A stretch of 64,000 nt of DNA from positions 1 to 64,000 of the forward strand of contig CAJTGB010000020.1 of the NCBI GenBank assembly GCA_910575835.1, read 5' to 3'. A program made the translations under genes and the position numbers. This document shows positions 36,736-46,653 of the stretch, one piece after another (positions within the stretch are counted from its first letter, which is position 1; each line of letters begins with the position of its first letter). The notes beneath the pieces were generated by a model, which was not told the origin of the DNA, searched no databases, and was given only the letters and a program-made list of their open reading frames with translations. This stretch comes from Lachnospiraceae bacterium. GTDB lineage: Bacteria; Bacillota; Clostridia; Lachnospirales; Lachnospiraceae.

Positions 36736-36776
36736 GAGTATTGGAATATAATAAAAAGTGGGCGAGGAGCCGTAGA

Positions 36777-36817
36777 AGGATGTAAGACATTTTTGAAGAT
36801 GTACATCCTGTTTTTTT
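36777..36817 (+). terminator. rho-independent terminator after the permease
   Basis: AGGATGT (36777-36783) pairs with ACATCCT (36803-36809), followed by seven T. It leaves the downstream hydroxylase gene dependent on read-through or an unseen promoter. Confidence 0.75.
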
Positions 36818-36853
36818 ATTTTTGGGAACTTTTTTGCGAGAAAGGAAAGTGCA

Positions 36854-39106
36854 ATGAATAAACGTAAAGATGTTTTAGCAAAAGTAACTGGCAGGGCGGT
36901 CTATGCCAATGATATTGAATTGCCGCAGATGGTATACGCCAAGGTTGTCCGCAGCACGGTGCCGAATGGAATCATCCGTTCGATCGACAGCGAGGAGGCG
37001 TCCCGGATGCCGGGAGTTATACGGATCATTACGGCTGAGGATATCCCCGGCATCCCGTCGCTGCCAAGAGAGCGGCCTGTTCTGTGTCCCGGGAGGGTGC
37101 GTTATATCGGTGACGGCGTTGCGCTGGTAGCGGCGGAGAGCCTCTCTGCTGCGGAAGATGCGGCAGAGAGGGTCAGGGTCGAATATGAAGAGTTCCCGGC
37201 TCTTCTGGATGCAACGAAGGCATTGGAACCGGATGCTCCACAGGTTCATGAGACGGGAAATCGTATCGCGAGGTATATTACCCGGCGGGGAGATGCCGAG
37301 AAAGCATTGGCCGAGGCTCCGCACGTGATCAGCCGCAGTTATACGACTCCGCGGGTGCAGCACGTGTGTATCGAGACAGAGGCGGCGGTGGCTTCCTATG
37401 ATCCTGCCACAGGGGAAACGCTGGTGCGCTGTCCGGTGAACAGTCCGTTTCCCATCAGAAAGGTAGTTGCGGAGACGCTTGGATGTCCGCTCACGGATGT
37501 GCGTGTTGTGCTGACGACTATAGGCGCATCTTTCGGAGGGAAGAATTATGATATTGCAATGGCATCTGCCCGGGCGGCGTTAGTGAGCCGCCTGCTTGGA
37601 CGTCCGTGCAAAGTGGTTTTGAATCGGGAGGAATCTATTATAGAAGGCACGAAGCGTCACCCGCTTTTTGCGGATTATAAGGTTGGGTTCGATGAAGAGG
37701 GCAGATTGCTTGCGATGAAGATCCGGCTGACATTGGACGGGGGCGCTTATACCAGTAAGACATTCCCGGTCACCAGCCGTATGGCGATCGAGGCTTCCGG
37801 CCCTTACCGTGTCCCTGCTATCGATACGGAAGCGGTAAGCGTATATACGAATCAGGTCTATTCGGATGCGCTGAGGGGCTTTGGTTCCCCGCAGGTGGAC
37901 TTCTGCTCAGAGATGTTGATCGATGAGATAGCAGGATATCTGGGGAAAGACCCGATTGAGGTCAGGAAGCTGAATATGCTGGAAAATGGAAAACCCTCCG
38001 CATTCGGTCAGATCATGGAGGATGTTACCCTCCCCGAGTGTCTGGAAGCATTGGAAGATGCGGTGGATTTTCCGGCGCGGCGCGAAAGGATCCGGCAATA
38101 TAATGATACACACCAACGAAGCAAGAAGGGATTAGGGATATCGCTGCTTCACAGAGGAGAATCCTTCGGGGCGGCAGGCCAGGGGATCGATACTGCCAGC
38201 GGAATGGTTTCTATTCAGGCGGACGGGAGCGTATCGGTCTGTTCCAGTATCGCGGAGGTAGGCCAGGGAGGCAGTACGATGGTGGTACAGATCGTTCACG
38301 AGGCTTTGGGAATCCCCCATGAAAAGATCCGTTACAGCGGAGTGGACACGACCTTCCTTACGGATGCGGGACCGACGGTGGCGACCCGGGGAACGGTGTT
38401 CTCCGGCGGCGCGATCTACCGGGCGGCAGGTGAATTGCGCGGGAAACTGATCGCTTATGCGGAGAAGTATCTGCATACCCGGGAAGTCGATTTTAAGGAT
38501 AATAAGATCATTGCGGCCGGTCAACCGGACAATGAAGTTTCGCTTCAGCAGGTGATCGGCGATGTGTTCGCGGCGAGCGATCATCTGAATGCCCTTGGAT
38601 ATTATGCGGCTCCGCCCCTGGAATATGATAAGAGCTGCGGTGTCGGCGACGCATATCTCTCCTATGTATACGGGGCTGCGGCTGCGGAGGTAACGGTGGA
38701 TACGCGGACAGGATTCGTAAGCGTCGATGAATTCTTTGCGGTGCACGACGTAGGACATGCCTTTGACAAGGCGGAAGCAGAAGGGCAGATCCGGGGCGGT
38801 GTGAGCATGGGGGTAGGTTATGCCGTTATGGAAGAGGTAGAGCTTCATAAAGGACAGATCATGAATCGTAATCTGGACGGTTATCTGATCCCTACATCAC
38901 TGGACATGCCGAAGACGACGCCGATCGTATTGGAGATTCCGGGCAGGCATGGACCTCTTGGCGCAAAGGGGTTAGGAGAACCGGCGACCTGTGCGGTTGC
39001 GCCTGCCATCGTGAACGCGATCGCGGACGCAACGGGACGCAGAATCAGGAACCTGCCTGCGAATCTGGAGCAGGTGGCGTTAGGACACAGTATCAAAAAA
39101 CGGTAA
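36854..39106 (+). CDS. molybdenum hydroxylase (xanthine dehydrogenase family) large subunit
   Basis: The 750 aa protein is the molybdopterin-binding subunit. It opens with DVLAKVTGRAVYANDIELPQ, has GASFGGKNYD, GFGSPQVDFCSE, EVGQGGSTMVVQIVHEALG and near the end GPLGAKGLGEPATCAVAP, where Glu is the catalytic base. It hydroxylates purines or other N-heterocycles with electrons passed to iron-sulfur and FAD subunits. Those partners are not encoded next to it, and no fused iron-sulfur domain is present, so it must borrow them. Next to a purine permease, a purine substrate is the best guess. Confidence 0.85.
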   Translation: MNKRKDVLAKVTGRAVYANDIELPQMVYAKVVRSTVPNGIIRSIDSEEASRMPGVIRIITAEDIPGIPSLPRERPVLCPGRVRYIGDGVALVAAESLSAAEDAAERVRVEYEEFPALLDATKALEPDAPQVHETGNRIARYITRRGDAEKALAEAPHVISRSYTTPRVQHVCIETEAAVASYDPATGETLVRCPVNSPFPIRKVVAETLGCPLTDVRVVLTTIGASFGGKNYDIAMASARAALVSRLLGRPCKVVLNREESIIEGTKRHPLFADYKVGFDEEGRLLAMKIRLTLDGGAYTSKTFPVTSRMAIEASGPYRVPAIDTEAVSVYTNQVYSDALRGFGSPQVDFCSEMLIDEIAGYLGKDPIEVRKLNMLENGKPSAFGQIMEDVTLPECLEALEDAVDFPARRERIRQYNDTHQRSKKGLGISLLHRGESFGAAGQGIDTASGMVSIQADGSVSVCSSIAEVGQGGSTMVVQIVHEALGIPHEKIRYSGVDTTFLTDAGPTVATRGTVFSGGAIYRAAGELRGKLIAYAEKYLHTREVDFKDNKIIAAGQPDNEVSLQQVIGDVFAASDHLNALGYYAAPPLEYDKSCGVGDAYLSYVYGAAAAEVTVDTRTGFVSVDEFFAVHDVGHAFDKAEAEGQIRGGVSMGVGYAVMEEVELHKGQIMNRNLDGYLIPTSLDMPKTTPIVLEIPGRHGPLGAKGLGEPATCAVAPAIVNAIADATGRRIRNLPANLEQVALGHSIKKR

Positions 39107-39120
39107 TTTGCGGGATAGAA

Positions 39121-39165
39121 ATGCCCTGTGCAGTCTGGAACAAGGAACTGCACAGGGCATATTTT
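39121..39165 (+). terminator. strong rho-independent terminator after the hydroxylase gene
   Basis: A 14-bp perfect stem, ATGCCCTGTGCAGT with ACTGCACAGGGCAT, loop of 12 nt, then ATTTT. Confidence 0.88.
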
Positions 39166-39170
39166 GATGA

Positions 39171-39199
39171 TTGTTTTTGGAAAATATGTATAGTACAAT
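39171..39199 (+). promoter_or_regulatory. promoter of addBA
   Basis: TTGTTT (39171-39176), 17 bp, TACAAT (39194-39199), 84 bp before addB and directly behind the terminator. Confidence 0.65.
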
Positions 39200-39282
39200 A
39201 AAATGATGCCAGGATTGCGGGAGCATGAAATGCGGAGCAATCTGTGGCATCATGAAATGAGGTTATATCAGGAGGAAAGGAA

Positions 39283-42200
39283 ATGTCTCTACAATTCATA
39301 TTCGGGCCGTCAGGCTCCGGCAAATCCCACTGTCTCTACAATCATGTGATACAGGAATCTATGCGCTGCCCAGAGCAGAATTACATCGTCCTTGTGCCCG
39401 AGCAGTTTACCATGCAGACGCAGAAGGACCTGGTTACCATGCATCCAAGGAAAGGGATTATGAACATCGACGTCCTAAGCTTTGCAAGGCTCGCTTACCG
39501 CGTATTCGAAGAGATCGGCGGGGAGATGCTTCCCGTACTTGACGATGAGGGGAAGAATCTGATCCTTCGCAAGCTTGCGGGGGATTACGAGGATGAGCTG
39601 TGTATCCTGAAGGGGAATATGAAGAAGCTTGGTTATATCAGTGAGGTCAAGTCGGTCATCTCTGAATTCACCCAATATGATATCGGGGAAGAGGAATTGG
39701 AGCAGGTGATGGAGACTGTCGGCAGGGAATCCAGGCTGTACTACAAATTAAAGGACATCAAGATCCTGTACCGGGGATTTACGGAGTATCTCGAGAAGAA
39801 ATACATCACGAAGGAGGAACTCTTAGATGTGTTGAGCCGGATGGTTGGGCAATCGGAGATATTGGGGAACAGTACCGTTGTTCTGGATGGGTTCACAGGC
39901 TTTACGCCGGTACAGAACCGATTGGTTCTTAAGCTCATGCAAAGATGCCGCAAGGTTATGGTTACGGTGACCATAGATGCGCGGGAGAATCCATACGTGT
40001 ACCGTCATCCGTATCAATTATTCGCGCTCAGCAAGCACATGGCGACTACGTTGATATCCCTGGCAAGAGAGAGCCGTATTGAGATAGAAGAATCGATCTG
40101 CAAATACGAAGAACCGGTATACCGATTCCGCGGCAATGAGGCGCTTGCATTTCTGGAGAAGAATCTGTTCCGTTACGGAGCGGGGACATTTGACAAGGAG
40201 ACGGATGCGTTAAGTATTCACGCGGCAAGGAATCCAAGAGAGGAAGCGATAGCGGCGGCGGGAGAGATCCGCCGCCTGGTGCGCGAGGAAGGGATGCGCT
40301 ACCGGGAGATCGGTGTGATCGTGAGCAATATGGAGGTGTACGGAGACTATCTGAAACAGGCGTTTGAGCTGTATGAGATCCCTGCATTCATGGATCACAA
40401 GAGAAGTGTATTGCAGAATTCCTTCGTAGAATATATCCGAAGCCTTCTCAATATGGCGGAGCAGAACTTCACCTATGAGAGTGTATTCCGGTTTCTCCGC
40501 ACTGATCTGGCGGGCTTTACCTTTGAAGAAGTGGATGAACTGGAGAACTATGTCCTGGGGCTTGGCATCAAGGGCTATAAGCGGTGGCAGGAGAAGTGGG
40601 TGCGCCTCATGAAGGGGATGGGAGCCGAAGACCTGGAGCGCATGAACCATTTCCGGGTATTGCTTGTGGAGAAGGTGGATCCGCTGATGTTCGTGCTAAA
40701 GCAGCGCAGGAAAACGGTCAGGGACATCACTCTTGCCGTGTATGAATTCATGGTCAGGGAAGAACTCCAGGTGAGGCTTAAGAGGCAGGAGGAAGAATTC
40801 CAGGCGATGGGAGAGCTGGCTCTTGCCAAAGAATATGCCCAGGTGTACCGGATCGTTATAGAGTTATTCGATAAGTTTGCAGAGCTTCTGGGAGATGAGA
40901 AGGTGGGCCTTGAGGAATATTGCCGCCTTCTGGACGCGGGGCTTGAAGAGGCGCGGGTGGGTGTGATCCCGCCGGGGACAGACCAGGTGGTTGCCGGAGA
41001 TGTAGAGCGGACCAGGCTTAAGGATATCTGCGCGCTGATTTTCCTCGGAGCTAATGATTCGCATCTTCCGGGGTCTCTGCTTCGCACCGGATTGCTGTCC
41101 GAGCGGGACCGGGAGCATTTTCAGAAGGAGAAGCTGGCGCTTGCGCCGGGAGGGAAGGAGCGTGCGTATATCCAGAAATTCTATCTGTACTCGAATCTGA
41201 CCAAGCCCTCTAAGAAGCTTAAGATCTATTACAGTAAGGTATCCTCAGAGGGCAAGAGCGTGCGTCCGGCGTATCTGATACAGGATTTGAGGCGGATGTA
41301 TCCGCTGATTGCGGTCGTAGATGAAGAGGAACGAAAGCTTAAGGAACGGGAGCTGACCGAGGGAATGGGGATCGAATACCTGATCCAGGGGCTAAGAAGC
41401 CTTGATAACGGCATGGACGATGTCTGGAAGGAGCTGTACAGTTGGTATAAGAACAGCGGGAAATGGCAGAAGAAGGTGGAAGGCCTGCTTGCGGCCGGGT
41501 ATTACCGGCGTTCGATGGATGGCCTGACCCAAGCCGTGGCGAAAAAGCTCTACGGGGAGGATTTTGAGGACAGTATCACCAGGATGGAACGGTATGCGGC
41601 CTGTGCGTTTGCGCATTTCCTGACCTACGGGCTTGGCCTTAGGGAACGGCAGCAGTATGAGTTCCAGGCGGTGGATCTGGGCAATGTATGCCACAGCGCT
41701 CTGGAGAAGTATTCCAGGAAGCTTCAGAAGGAAGGTCTTGACTGGACGCTTGTTTCGGAGGATATAAGGAAGCGGTACATAGAAGAGAGCGTGGAGGAAG
41801 CCATCACGGATTATGGCAATGCAGTCCTCTACAGCTCCGCCCGGGATGAATATCTGATCGTCCGCATGAAACGGATGCTGGAGCGGACGGTATGGGCGCT
41901 TACGAACCAGCTCAAGGCGGGGGACTTCCGTCCGTCTGCCAGTGAATTCCGATTCTCCAACGGCAAGATCGACCGTATCGATACCTGCGAGGAGGAAGAG
42001 AAGGTCTATGTGAAGGTGGTGGATTATAAGACGGGGAGCCAGGCCTTCGACGTGGTATCCCTGTACCATGGGCTGCAGCTTCAGCTAATGGTCTACATAG
42101 ATGCGGCAGTGAGGATGGAAGAACAGCGGCATCCCGGATGGGAGGTCGTGCCTGCGGGAGTGTTCTACTACCGGATCCATGACCCGTTGGTGGATAAGGA

Positions 42201-42651
42201 GAAGGACGGCGGGGAAGAGGAGACGATCCTAAAAGAGCTGAGGCCGGACGGCCTTATTAATCTGAAGGACGAGGTACTTAGGCATCTGGATCACATCCAG
42301 AGCGGCGAGTCCCTTGCGGTTCCGGTCAAATACAATAAGAACGGAAGCCTTGCCAGGGGTTCAAAGGCGGTGCCGGAGGAAGAGTTTCAGTTGATGATGC
42401 GCCATGCGGCAAGGAAGGTCGAAGAAGCCCATCGCGGGATCCTTGCGGGGAGGACAGAGGCGGTTCCTTACCGTAAGGGCCAGGAGACGGGCTGTGATTA
42501 TTGCCGGTACCGGCATATCTGCGGATTTGATGTGAAGATTCCGGGATACGGTTACCGGGATATCGGGAACATGAGCAGAGAAGAAGCAATAGCGGCGATG
42601 GCGGCGGAAAATAGCGGGCATACGCGGCAGAGCGGGAAGGGGGACGCATAG
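39283..42651 (+). CDS. addB: AddB subunit of the AddAB helicase-nuclease
   Basis: AddAB resects double-strand breaks for RecA-dependent repair. This 1122 aa subunit starts with the Walker A-like FGPSGSGKSHCLYNHV and LVPEQFTMQTQKDL. It has a C-terminal nuclease site (VVDYKTGSQ) and the iron-sulfur staple cysteines, GCDYCRYRHICGF near the end, with a partner Cys in the YAACAF stretch. The start has AGGAGG upstream. It is followed after 3 nt by addA. Confidence 0.93.
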   Translation: MSLQFIFGPSGSGKSHCLYNHVIQESMRCPEQNYIVLVPEQFTMQTQKDLVTMHPRKGIMNIDVLSFARLAYRVFEEIGGEMLPVLDDEGKNLILRKLAGDYEDELCILKGNMKKLGYISEVKSVISEFTQYDIGEEELEQVMETVGRESRLYYKLKDIKILYRGFTEYLEKKYITKEELLDVLSRMVGQSEILGNSTVVLDGFTGFTPVQNRLVLKLMQRCRKVMVTVTIDARENPYVYRHPYQLFALSKHMATTLISLARESRIEIEESICKYEEPVYRFRGNEALAFLEKNLFRYGAGTFDKETDALSIHAARNPREEAIAAAGEIRRLVREEGMRYREIGVIVSNMEVYGDYLKQAFELYEIPAFMDHKRSVLQNSFVEYIRSLLNMAEQNFTYESVFRFLRTDLAGFTFEEVDELENYVLGLGIKGYKRWQEKWVRLMKGMGAEDLERMNHFRVLLVEKVDPLMFVLKQRRKTVRDITLAVYEFMVREELQVRLKRQEEEFQAMGELALAKEYAQVYRIVIELFDKFAELLGDEKVGLEEYCRLLDAGLEEARVGVIPPGTDQVVAGDVERTRLKDICALIFLGANDSHLPGSLLRTGLLSERDREHFQKEKLALAPGGKERAYIQKFYLYSNLTKPSKKLKIYYSKVSSEGKSVRPAYLIQDLRRMYPLIAVVDEEERKLKERELTEGMGIEYLIQGLRSLDNGMDDVWKELYSWYKNSGKWQKKVEGLLAAGYYRRSMDGLTQAVAKKLYGEDFEDSITRMERYAACAFAHFLTYGLGLRERQQYEFQAVDLGNVCHSALEKYSRKLQKEGLDWTLVSEDIRKRYIEESVEEAITDYGNAVLYSSARDEYLIVRMKRMLERTVWALTNQLKAGDFRPSASEFRFSNGKIDRIDTCEEEEKVYVKVVDYKTGSQAFDVVSLYHGLQLQLMVYIDAAVRMEEQRHPGWEVVPAGVFYYRIHDPLVDKEKDGGEEETILKELRPDGLINLKDEVLRHLDHIQSGESLAVPVKYNKNGSLARGSKAVPEEEFQLMMRHAARKVEEAHRGILAGRTEAVPYRKGQETGCDYCRYRHICGFDVKIPGYGYRDIGNMSREEAIAAMAAENSGHTRQSGKGDA

Positions 42652-42654
42652 GAG

Positions 42655-45600
42655 ATGGGTGTAGCATGGACAAGGGAACAGCAGCAGGTCATTGACTTAA
42701 GAGACAGGAATATCCTGGTGTCGGCGGCGGCAGGTTCAGGGAAGACGGCGGTCCTGGTGGAACGCATCATCACGATGCTGACGTCAGAGGTTCATCCCGT
42801 GGATGTGGACCATCTTCTGATCGTGACATTTACAGAGGCGGCAGCGGCGGAGATGAAGGAGCGTATCCGCAATGCCATAGAGCATAAGCTGGAGGAAGAG
42901 CCTGATAACGAACACTTAAAGCAGCAGGCAACTCTGATCCACAATGCCCAGATCACGACGATCCATAGCTTCTGCCTGTCTGTAGTCAGGGATCACTTCC
43001 ATGCGATCGATATCGATCCGGGCTTTCGGGTAGGTGAAGAAGGGGAGCTTAAGCTGCTTCGCCAGGATGTGCTCGGCGAAGTGTTAGAGGAGAAGTATCG
43101 GCAGGGAGAGAAGCGTTTTCTTGATTTTACCCTGGCATACGGAAGCGGGAGGAACGATAAGAAGATCGAAGAGCTGATCCTTAAGATCTATGAATTCTCC
43201 CGGAGCTATCCTGACGCCGAAAGCTGGATTCGGGATTGTGTGAAGGCTTACCGGATCGATACGCTTGAAGAGCTTAAGGCAAGCGATTCTATACGGCTGA
43301 TCATGGAGAATGCGGCGGTTTATCTTAAGGAGGCGGCAGAGCTTATAGAGAGCGGGATCGCCGTCTGTCAGGAGGCGGACGGGCCTGCGGCTTATGAGAG
43401 CACGCTTATTAAGGACCAGCAGGTCATCGAGAGATTGCTGTCTGTGAGTGATTACGAGGAGATGTGCAGGGCGGCGGAGGAGATTTCCTGGGTGCGGCTT
43501 GCGGCGAACAGGGATAAGACGGTATCGGAGGAGAAGGCGTCTTGGGTCAAGGCGATTCGGGATGAAGTGAAGGGGATCGTAAAAGACCTGTCAGAGCAGT
43601 ATTTTTATCAGAACGCCGAAGAGATGCTTGCGGATATTAAGGCATGCCGTCCTGCGATGGAGGAGCTTGCAGGGCTGGTGCAGGCATTTTCCGGGAGGTT
43701 CGAGGAGAAGAAGAGACAGCGGAATATGATAGACTTCTCTGATATGGAGCAGTATGCGCTGAATATCCTGACGGAGAGATCAGAAGAAGGAGAAGGCTTC
43801 GTTCCGTCTGCGGCGGCAAGGGAATATCAGAAGCAGTTCCAGGAGATCATGATCGATGAATACCAGGACAGCAATCTGATCCAGGAGACGATTCTTACCA
43901 GTGTCTCGACGGTATCAGCGGGGCGTTATAATATTTTCATGGTAGGGGATGTGAAGCAGAGCATCTATCGGTTCCGCCTGTCAAGGCCTGAGCTGTTCAT
44001 GGAGAAGTTTCATTCGTATGCGCCTGCCGATGCCGAAAGCGGCGAAGGAGAAGAAGGTTCGCAGACGAAACAGCGCATCGACCTGCATAAAAACTTCCGC
44101 AGCAGGCGGGAGGTGCTTGACAGTGTGAATTATATCTTCCGGCAGATCATGACCGGCAAGCTCGGAGGAATCGTCTATGACGATCAGGCGGCGCTGTATG
44201 CGGGGGCGGATTACAGAGACGGCGGGGATCCTTTGACGGAGGTTTTGATCATTGACAGTGATGTGAAGGAGCGGGAGCCGGAGGACCAAAAAGCATCCGA
44301 AGGAATCAGTGAGCGGGAGCTGGAGGCAAGGGCGATCGCTGCCAGAATCCGGGATTTGAGGGCGCATCATCAGGTGGTCGATAAGAAGACGGGAGAATTC
44401 CGGCCGGTGAGATATTCGGATATCGTAATCCTGACAAGAAGCGTGAAAGGATATGCCGATATATTTACCGAGGTATTGAACCGGGAAGGGATTCCGGCTT
44501 ATGCGGGGACCCGGGAGGGGTATTTCGCAACACAGGAGATCGGGGTGCTGCTTGACTATCTGCGGGCTCTCGACAACCAGAGACAGGATATCCCGCTGGC
44601 GGCGGTCCTTGCCTCGGCCTTTGGCGGATTGATGGAAGAGGAGCTGGCGGCGGTCAAGGGAGAGTATGGAAGCCTGCCGTTCTGCCAGGCTGTTTTTTGC
44701 TACCGCGCAGAGGGGAAGAATCCGGCGATCCGGGAGAAATTAGAAGTCTGTCTGGGGCAGATGGAAACATTTCGGAAAATCGTTCCCTATACGCCCATGC
44801 ACGAGCTGCTGTGGAAGATCCTGGAAGAGACAGGATACGGCGACCTGGCGGCCGCCATGCCGGGCGGGCAGCAGAGACGGGCGAATCTGGATATGCTGGT
44901 GGAGAAAGCGAGGAACTTCGAGGCGACCAGCTATAAGGGACTGTTTCATTTCGTCCGCTATATCGAGCAGCTTCAGAAGTATGATGTGGACTACGGCGAG
45001 GCGAGTATAGAGGATGAACAGTCGGATACCGTGCGCGTTATGACCATCCATAAGAGCAAGGGGCTGGAATTTCCGGTCGTATTCGCCGCGGGGATGGGGA
45101 AACGCTTCAACATGCAGGATGCAAGGAGCAGCGTCATCCTGCACTCCAGGATGGGGGTGGGGCTTGACGCCGTCGATATCGAGAAGCGGACCAAGAGTCC
45201 AAGCATCATCAAGAAGGCGATGCAAAGAGAGGAGATACTGGATAGCCTCGGTGAAGAGCTTAGAGTGCTGTATGTCGCATTCACCCGCGCGAAGGAGAAA
45301 TTGATCATCACAGGAACCATATCGAATCTTAAGAAGAAACGGACCGGCTATGAGATGCTAAGGAACCGGCAGGAGGAATCGCTGCCCTTCGGCCGGTTAA
45401 GCAAGGCGGTCACATACTGGGACTGGATTCTTCCGGCGCTTGTAAGGGCAGACGAAGAGGTGCCGATCGTAGAGAAGGTGCTGACCTTCGAAGATCTCGT
45501 CAGGGAAGAGGTGGCGGAAGAGACGGCGGGCAGGATCAAGAGGGCGGTGCTGGAGAAATGGGATACAGATCAGATCTATGATACAGAGATGAACCAGAGT

Positions 45601-46314
45601 ATCGGTAAGCAGTTTGCCTATCGGTATCCATATGAGGGCAGCAGGCATCAGAGGCTTAAGTTTACGGTATCGGAGCTTAAGAAACGGATCTATCTTACGG
45701 AGACGCTTGGAGACGAGTCCGGGGAGAACGGGGAGACGCCTTACGAGGAGCCGGATGTGGTGCCTCTGATCCCAAGATTTTTGCAGGAAGAAGAGGAACT
45801 TACCGGCGCCTCGAGAGGTACGGCGTACCACAGGCTGATGGAGCTTCTGGATTTTTCCATGGAATACGACGCGGATGGCCTGAGAGATGTGTTAAATGCA
45901 TTTACAGAGGCGGGGAAGATGAGCCGGGAGATGGCGGAGTGTATCCGAACGGAGGATATCCTTGGCTTCCTTAAGAGCCCTGCGGGGCAGAGGATGAAGG
46001 AAGCGGCCGGAAAACGGAAGCTCTGGAAGGAGCAGCCCTTTGTCCTCGGCGTGGATGCAAGGGAGATCTATCCGCAGGAACAGGAAGGAGAGCAGATCTT
46101 GGTACAGGGGATCATCGACGTGTATTTTGAAGAAGAAGACGGCCTTGTGGTGCTGGATTATAAGACGGATAAAATCTTCCGGGCAGAAGAACTGGCAGAG
46201 AAATATCATGCCCAGCTTGATTATTATGGAAAGGCGTTGGAACAGATGACGGAGAAGAAGGTAAAGGAGAAGATCATCTACTCTTTTACGATCAGACAGG
46301 AGATAGAGGTGTAA
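42655..46314 (+). CDS. addA: AddA subunit of the AddAB helicase-nuclease
   Basis: A 1219 aa UvrD-like superfamily 1 helicase with nuclease. Walker A is SAAAGSGKTAVLVERI near residue 25. MIDEYQDSN is the Walker B, VGDVKQSIYRFRLSRPELF is motif III/IV, and VMTIHKSKGLEFPVVF and LRVLYVAFTRAKEKL are late motifs. The C-terminal RecB-like nuclease has VLDYKTDKI. It moves along DNA and cuts it together with AddB. The ATG at 42655 follows the addB stop with GGAG upstream. Confidence 0.94.
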   Translation: MGVAWTREQQQVIDLRDRNILVSAAAGSGKTAVLVERIITMLTSEVHPVDVDHLLIVTFTEAAAAEMKERIRNAIEHKLEEEPDNEHLKQQATLIHNAQITTIHSFCLSVVRDHFHAIDIDPGFRVGEEGELKLLRQDVLGEVLEEKYRQGEKRFLDFTLAYGSGRNDKKIEELILKIYEFSRSYPDAESWIRDCVKAYRIDTLEELKASDSIRLIMENAAVYLKEAAELIESGIAVCQEADGPAAYESTLIKDQQVIERLLSVSDYEEMCRAAEEISWVRLAANRDKTVSEEKASWVKAIRDEVKGIVKDLSEQYFYQNAEEMLADIKACRPAMEELAGLVQAFSGRFEEKKRQRNMIDFSDMEQYALNILTERSEEGEGFVPSAAAREYQKQFQEIMIDEYQDSNLIQETILTSVSTVSAGRYNIFMVGDVKQSIYRFRLSRPELFMEKFHSYAPADAESGEGEEGSQTKQRIDLHKNFRSRREVLDSVNYIFRQIMTGKLGGIVYDDQAALYAGADYRDGGDPLTEVLIIDSDVKEREPEDQKASEGISERELEARAIAARIRDLRAHHQVVDKKTGEFRPVRYSDIVILTRSVKGYADIFTEVLNREGIPAYAGTREGYFATQEIGVLLDYLRALDNQRQDIPLAAVLASAFGGLMEEELAAVKGEYGSLPFCQAVFCYRAEGKNPAIREKLEVCLGQMETFRKIVPYTPMHELLWKILEETGYGDLAAAMPGGQQRRANLDMLVEKARNFEATSYKGLFHFVRYIEQLQKYDVDYGEASIEDEQSDTVRVMTIHKSKGLEFPVVFAAGMGKRFNMQDARSSVILHSRMGVGLDAVDIEKRTKSPSIIKKAMQREEILDSLGEELRVLYVAFTRAKEKLIITGTISNLKKKRTGYEMLRNRQEESLPFGRLSKAVTYWDWILPALVRADEEVPIVEKVLTFEDLVREEVAEETAGRIKRAVLEKWDTDQIYDTEMNQSIGKQFAYRYPYEGSRHQRLKFTVSELKKRIYLTETLGDESGENGETPYEEPDVVPLIPRFLQEEEELTGASRGTAYHRLMELLDFSMEYDADGLRDVLNAFTEAGKMSREMAECIRTEDILGFLKSPAGQRMKEAAGKRKLWKEQPFVLGVDAREIYPQEQEGEQILVQGIIDVYFEEEDGLVVLDYKTDKIFRAEELAEKYHAQLDYYGKALEQMTEKKVKEKIIYSFTIRQEIEV

Positions 46315-46316
46315 GG

Positions 46317-46634
46317 ATGGGTATTGGAGGAATGATTCCCGCAGGTTTGAGCCTGCCGTCTGCTAAGATATGGTGCGCCGCGTATATAGCCGTGATGAGT
46401 GCCGCAGGGTTCGCGGCGTTCGGCTATGACAAATGGTGCGCGGTACGCCGCCGGTGGAGGGTGCCGGAGAAGACCCTGCTATTGATCGCGCTGCTCGGGG
46501 GAAGCCCCGGCGCATATGCCGGAATGAAGATATTCCGGCATAAGACGCGGCACCGGAAGTTCAGCGCGGGGATCCCGGTGATCTTAGCGGTGCAGTGCGC
46601 GGTGCTTCTGGCAGTGTACCTGCGTGTCATATAG
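46317..46634 (+). CDS. DUF1294 membrane protein
   Basis: A 105 aa protein with two to three hydrophobic segments and the DUF1294 signature: FAAFGYDKWCAVRRRWRVPE, then LIALLGGSPGAYAGMKIFRH and KTRHRKF. The function is unknown. It starts 2 nt after addA and probably belongs to the same transcript. It is convergent with the transporter gene that ends 20 nt further on. Confidence 0.85.
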   Translation: MGIGGMIPAGLSLPSAKIWCAAYIAVMSAAGFAAFGYDKWCAVRRRWRVPEKTLLLIALLGGSPGAYAGMKIFRHKTRHRKFSAGIPVILAVQCAVLLAVYLRVI

Positions 46635-46653
46635 GGGATACCCGCCTGCGGGA

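Noticed and set aside
36069-36806. 245-codon minus-strand open frame
   Set aside because: It is antisense to the purine permease; its hydrophobic look comes from the membrane helices on the other strand.
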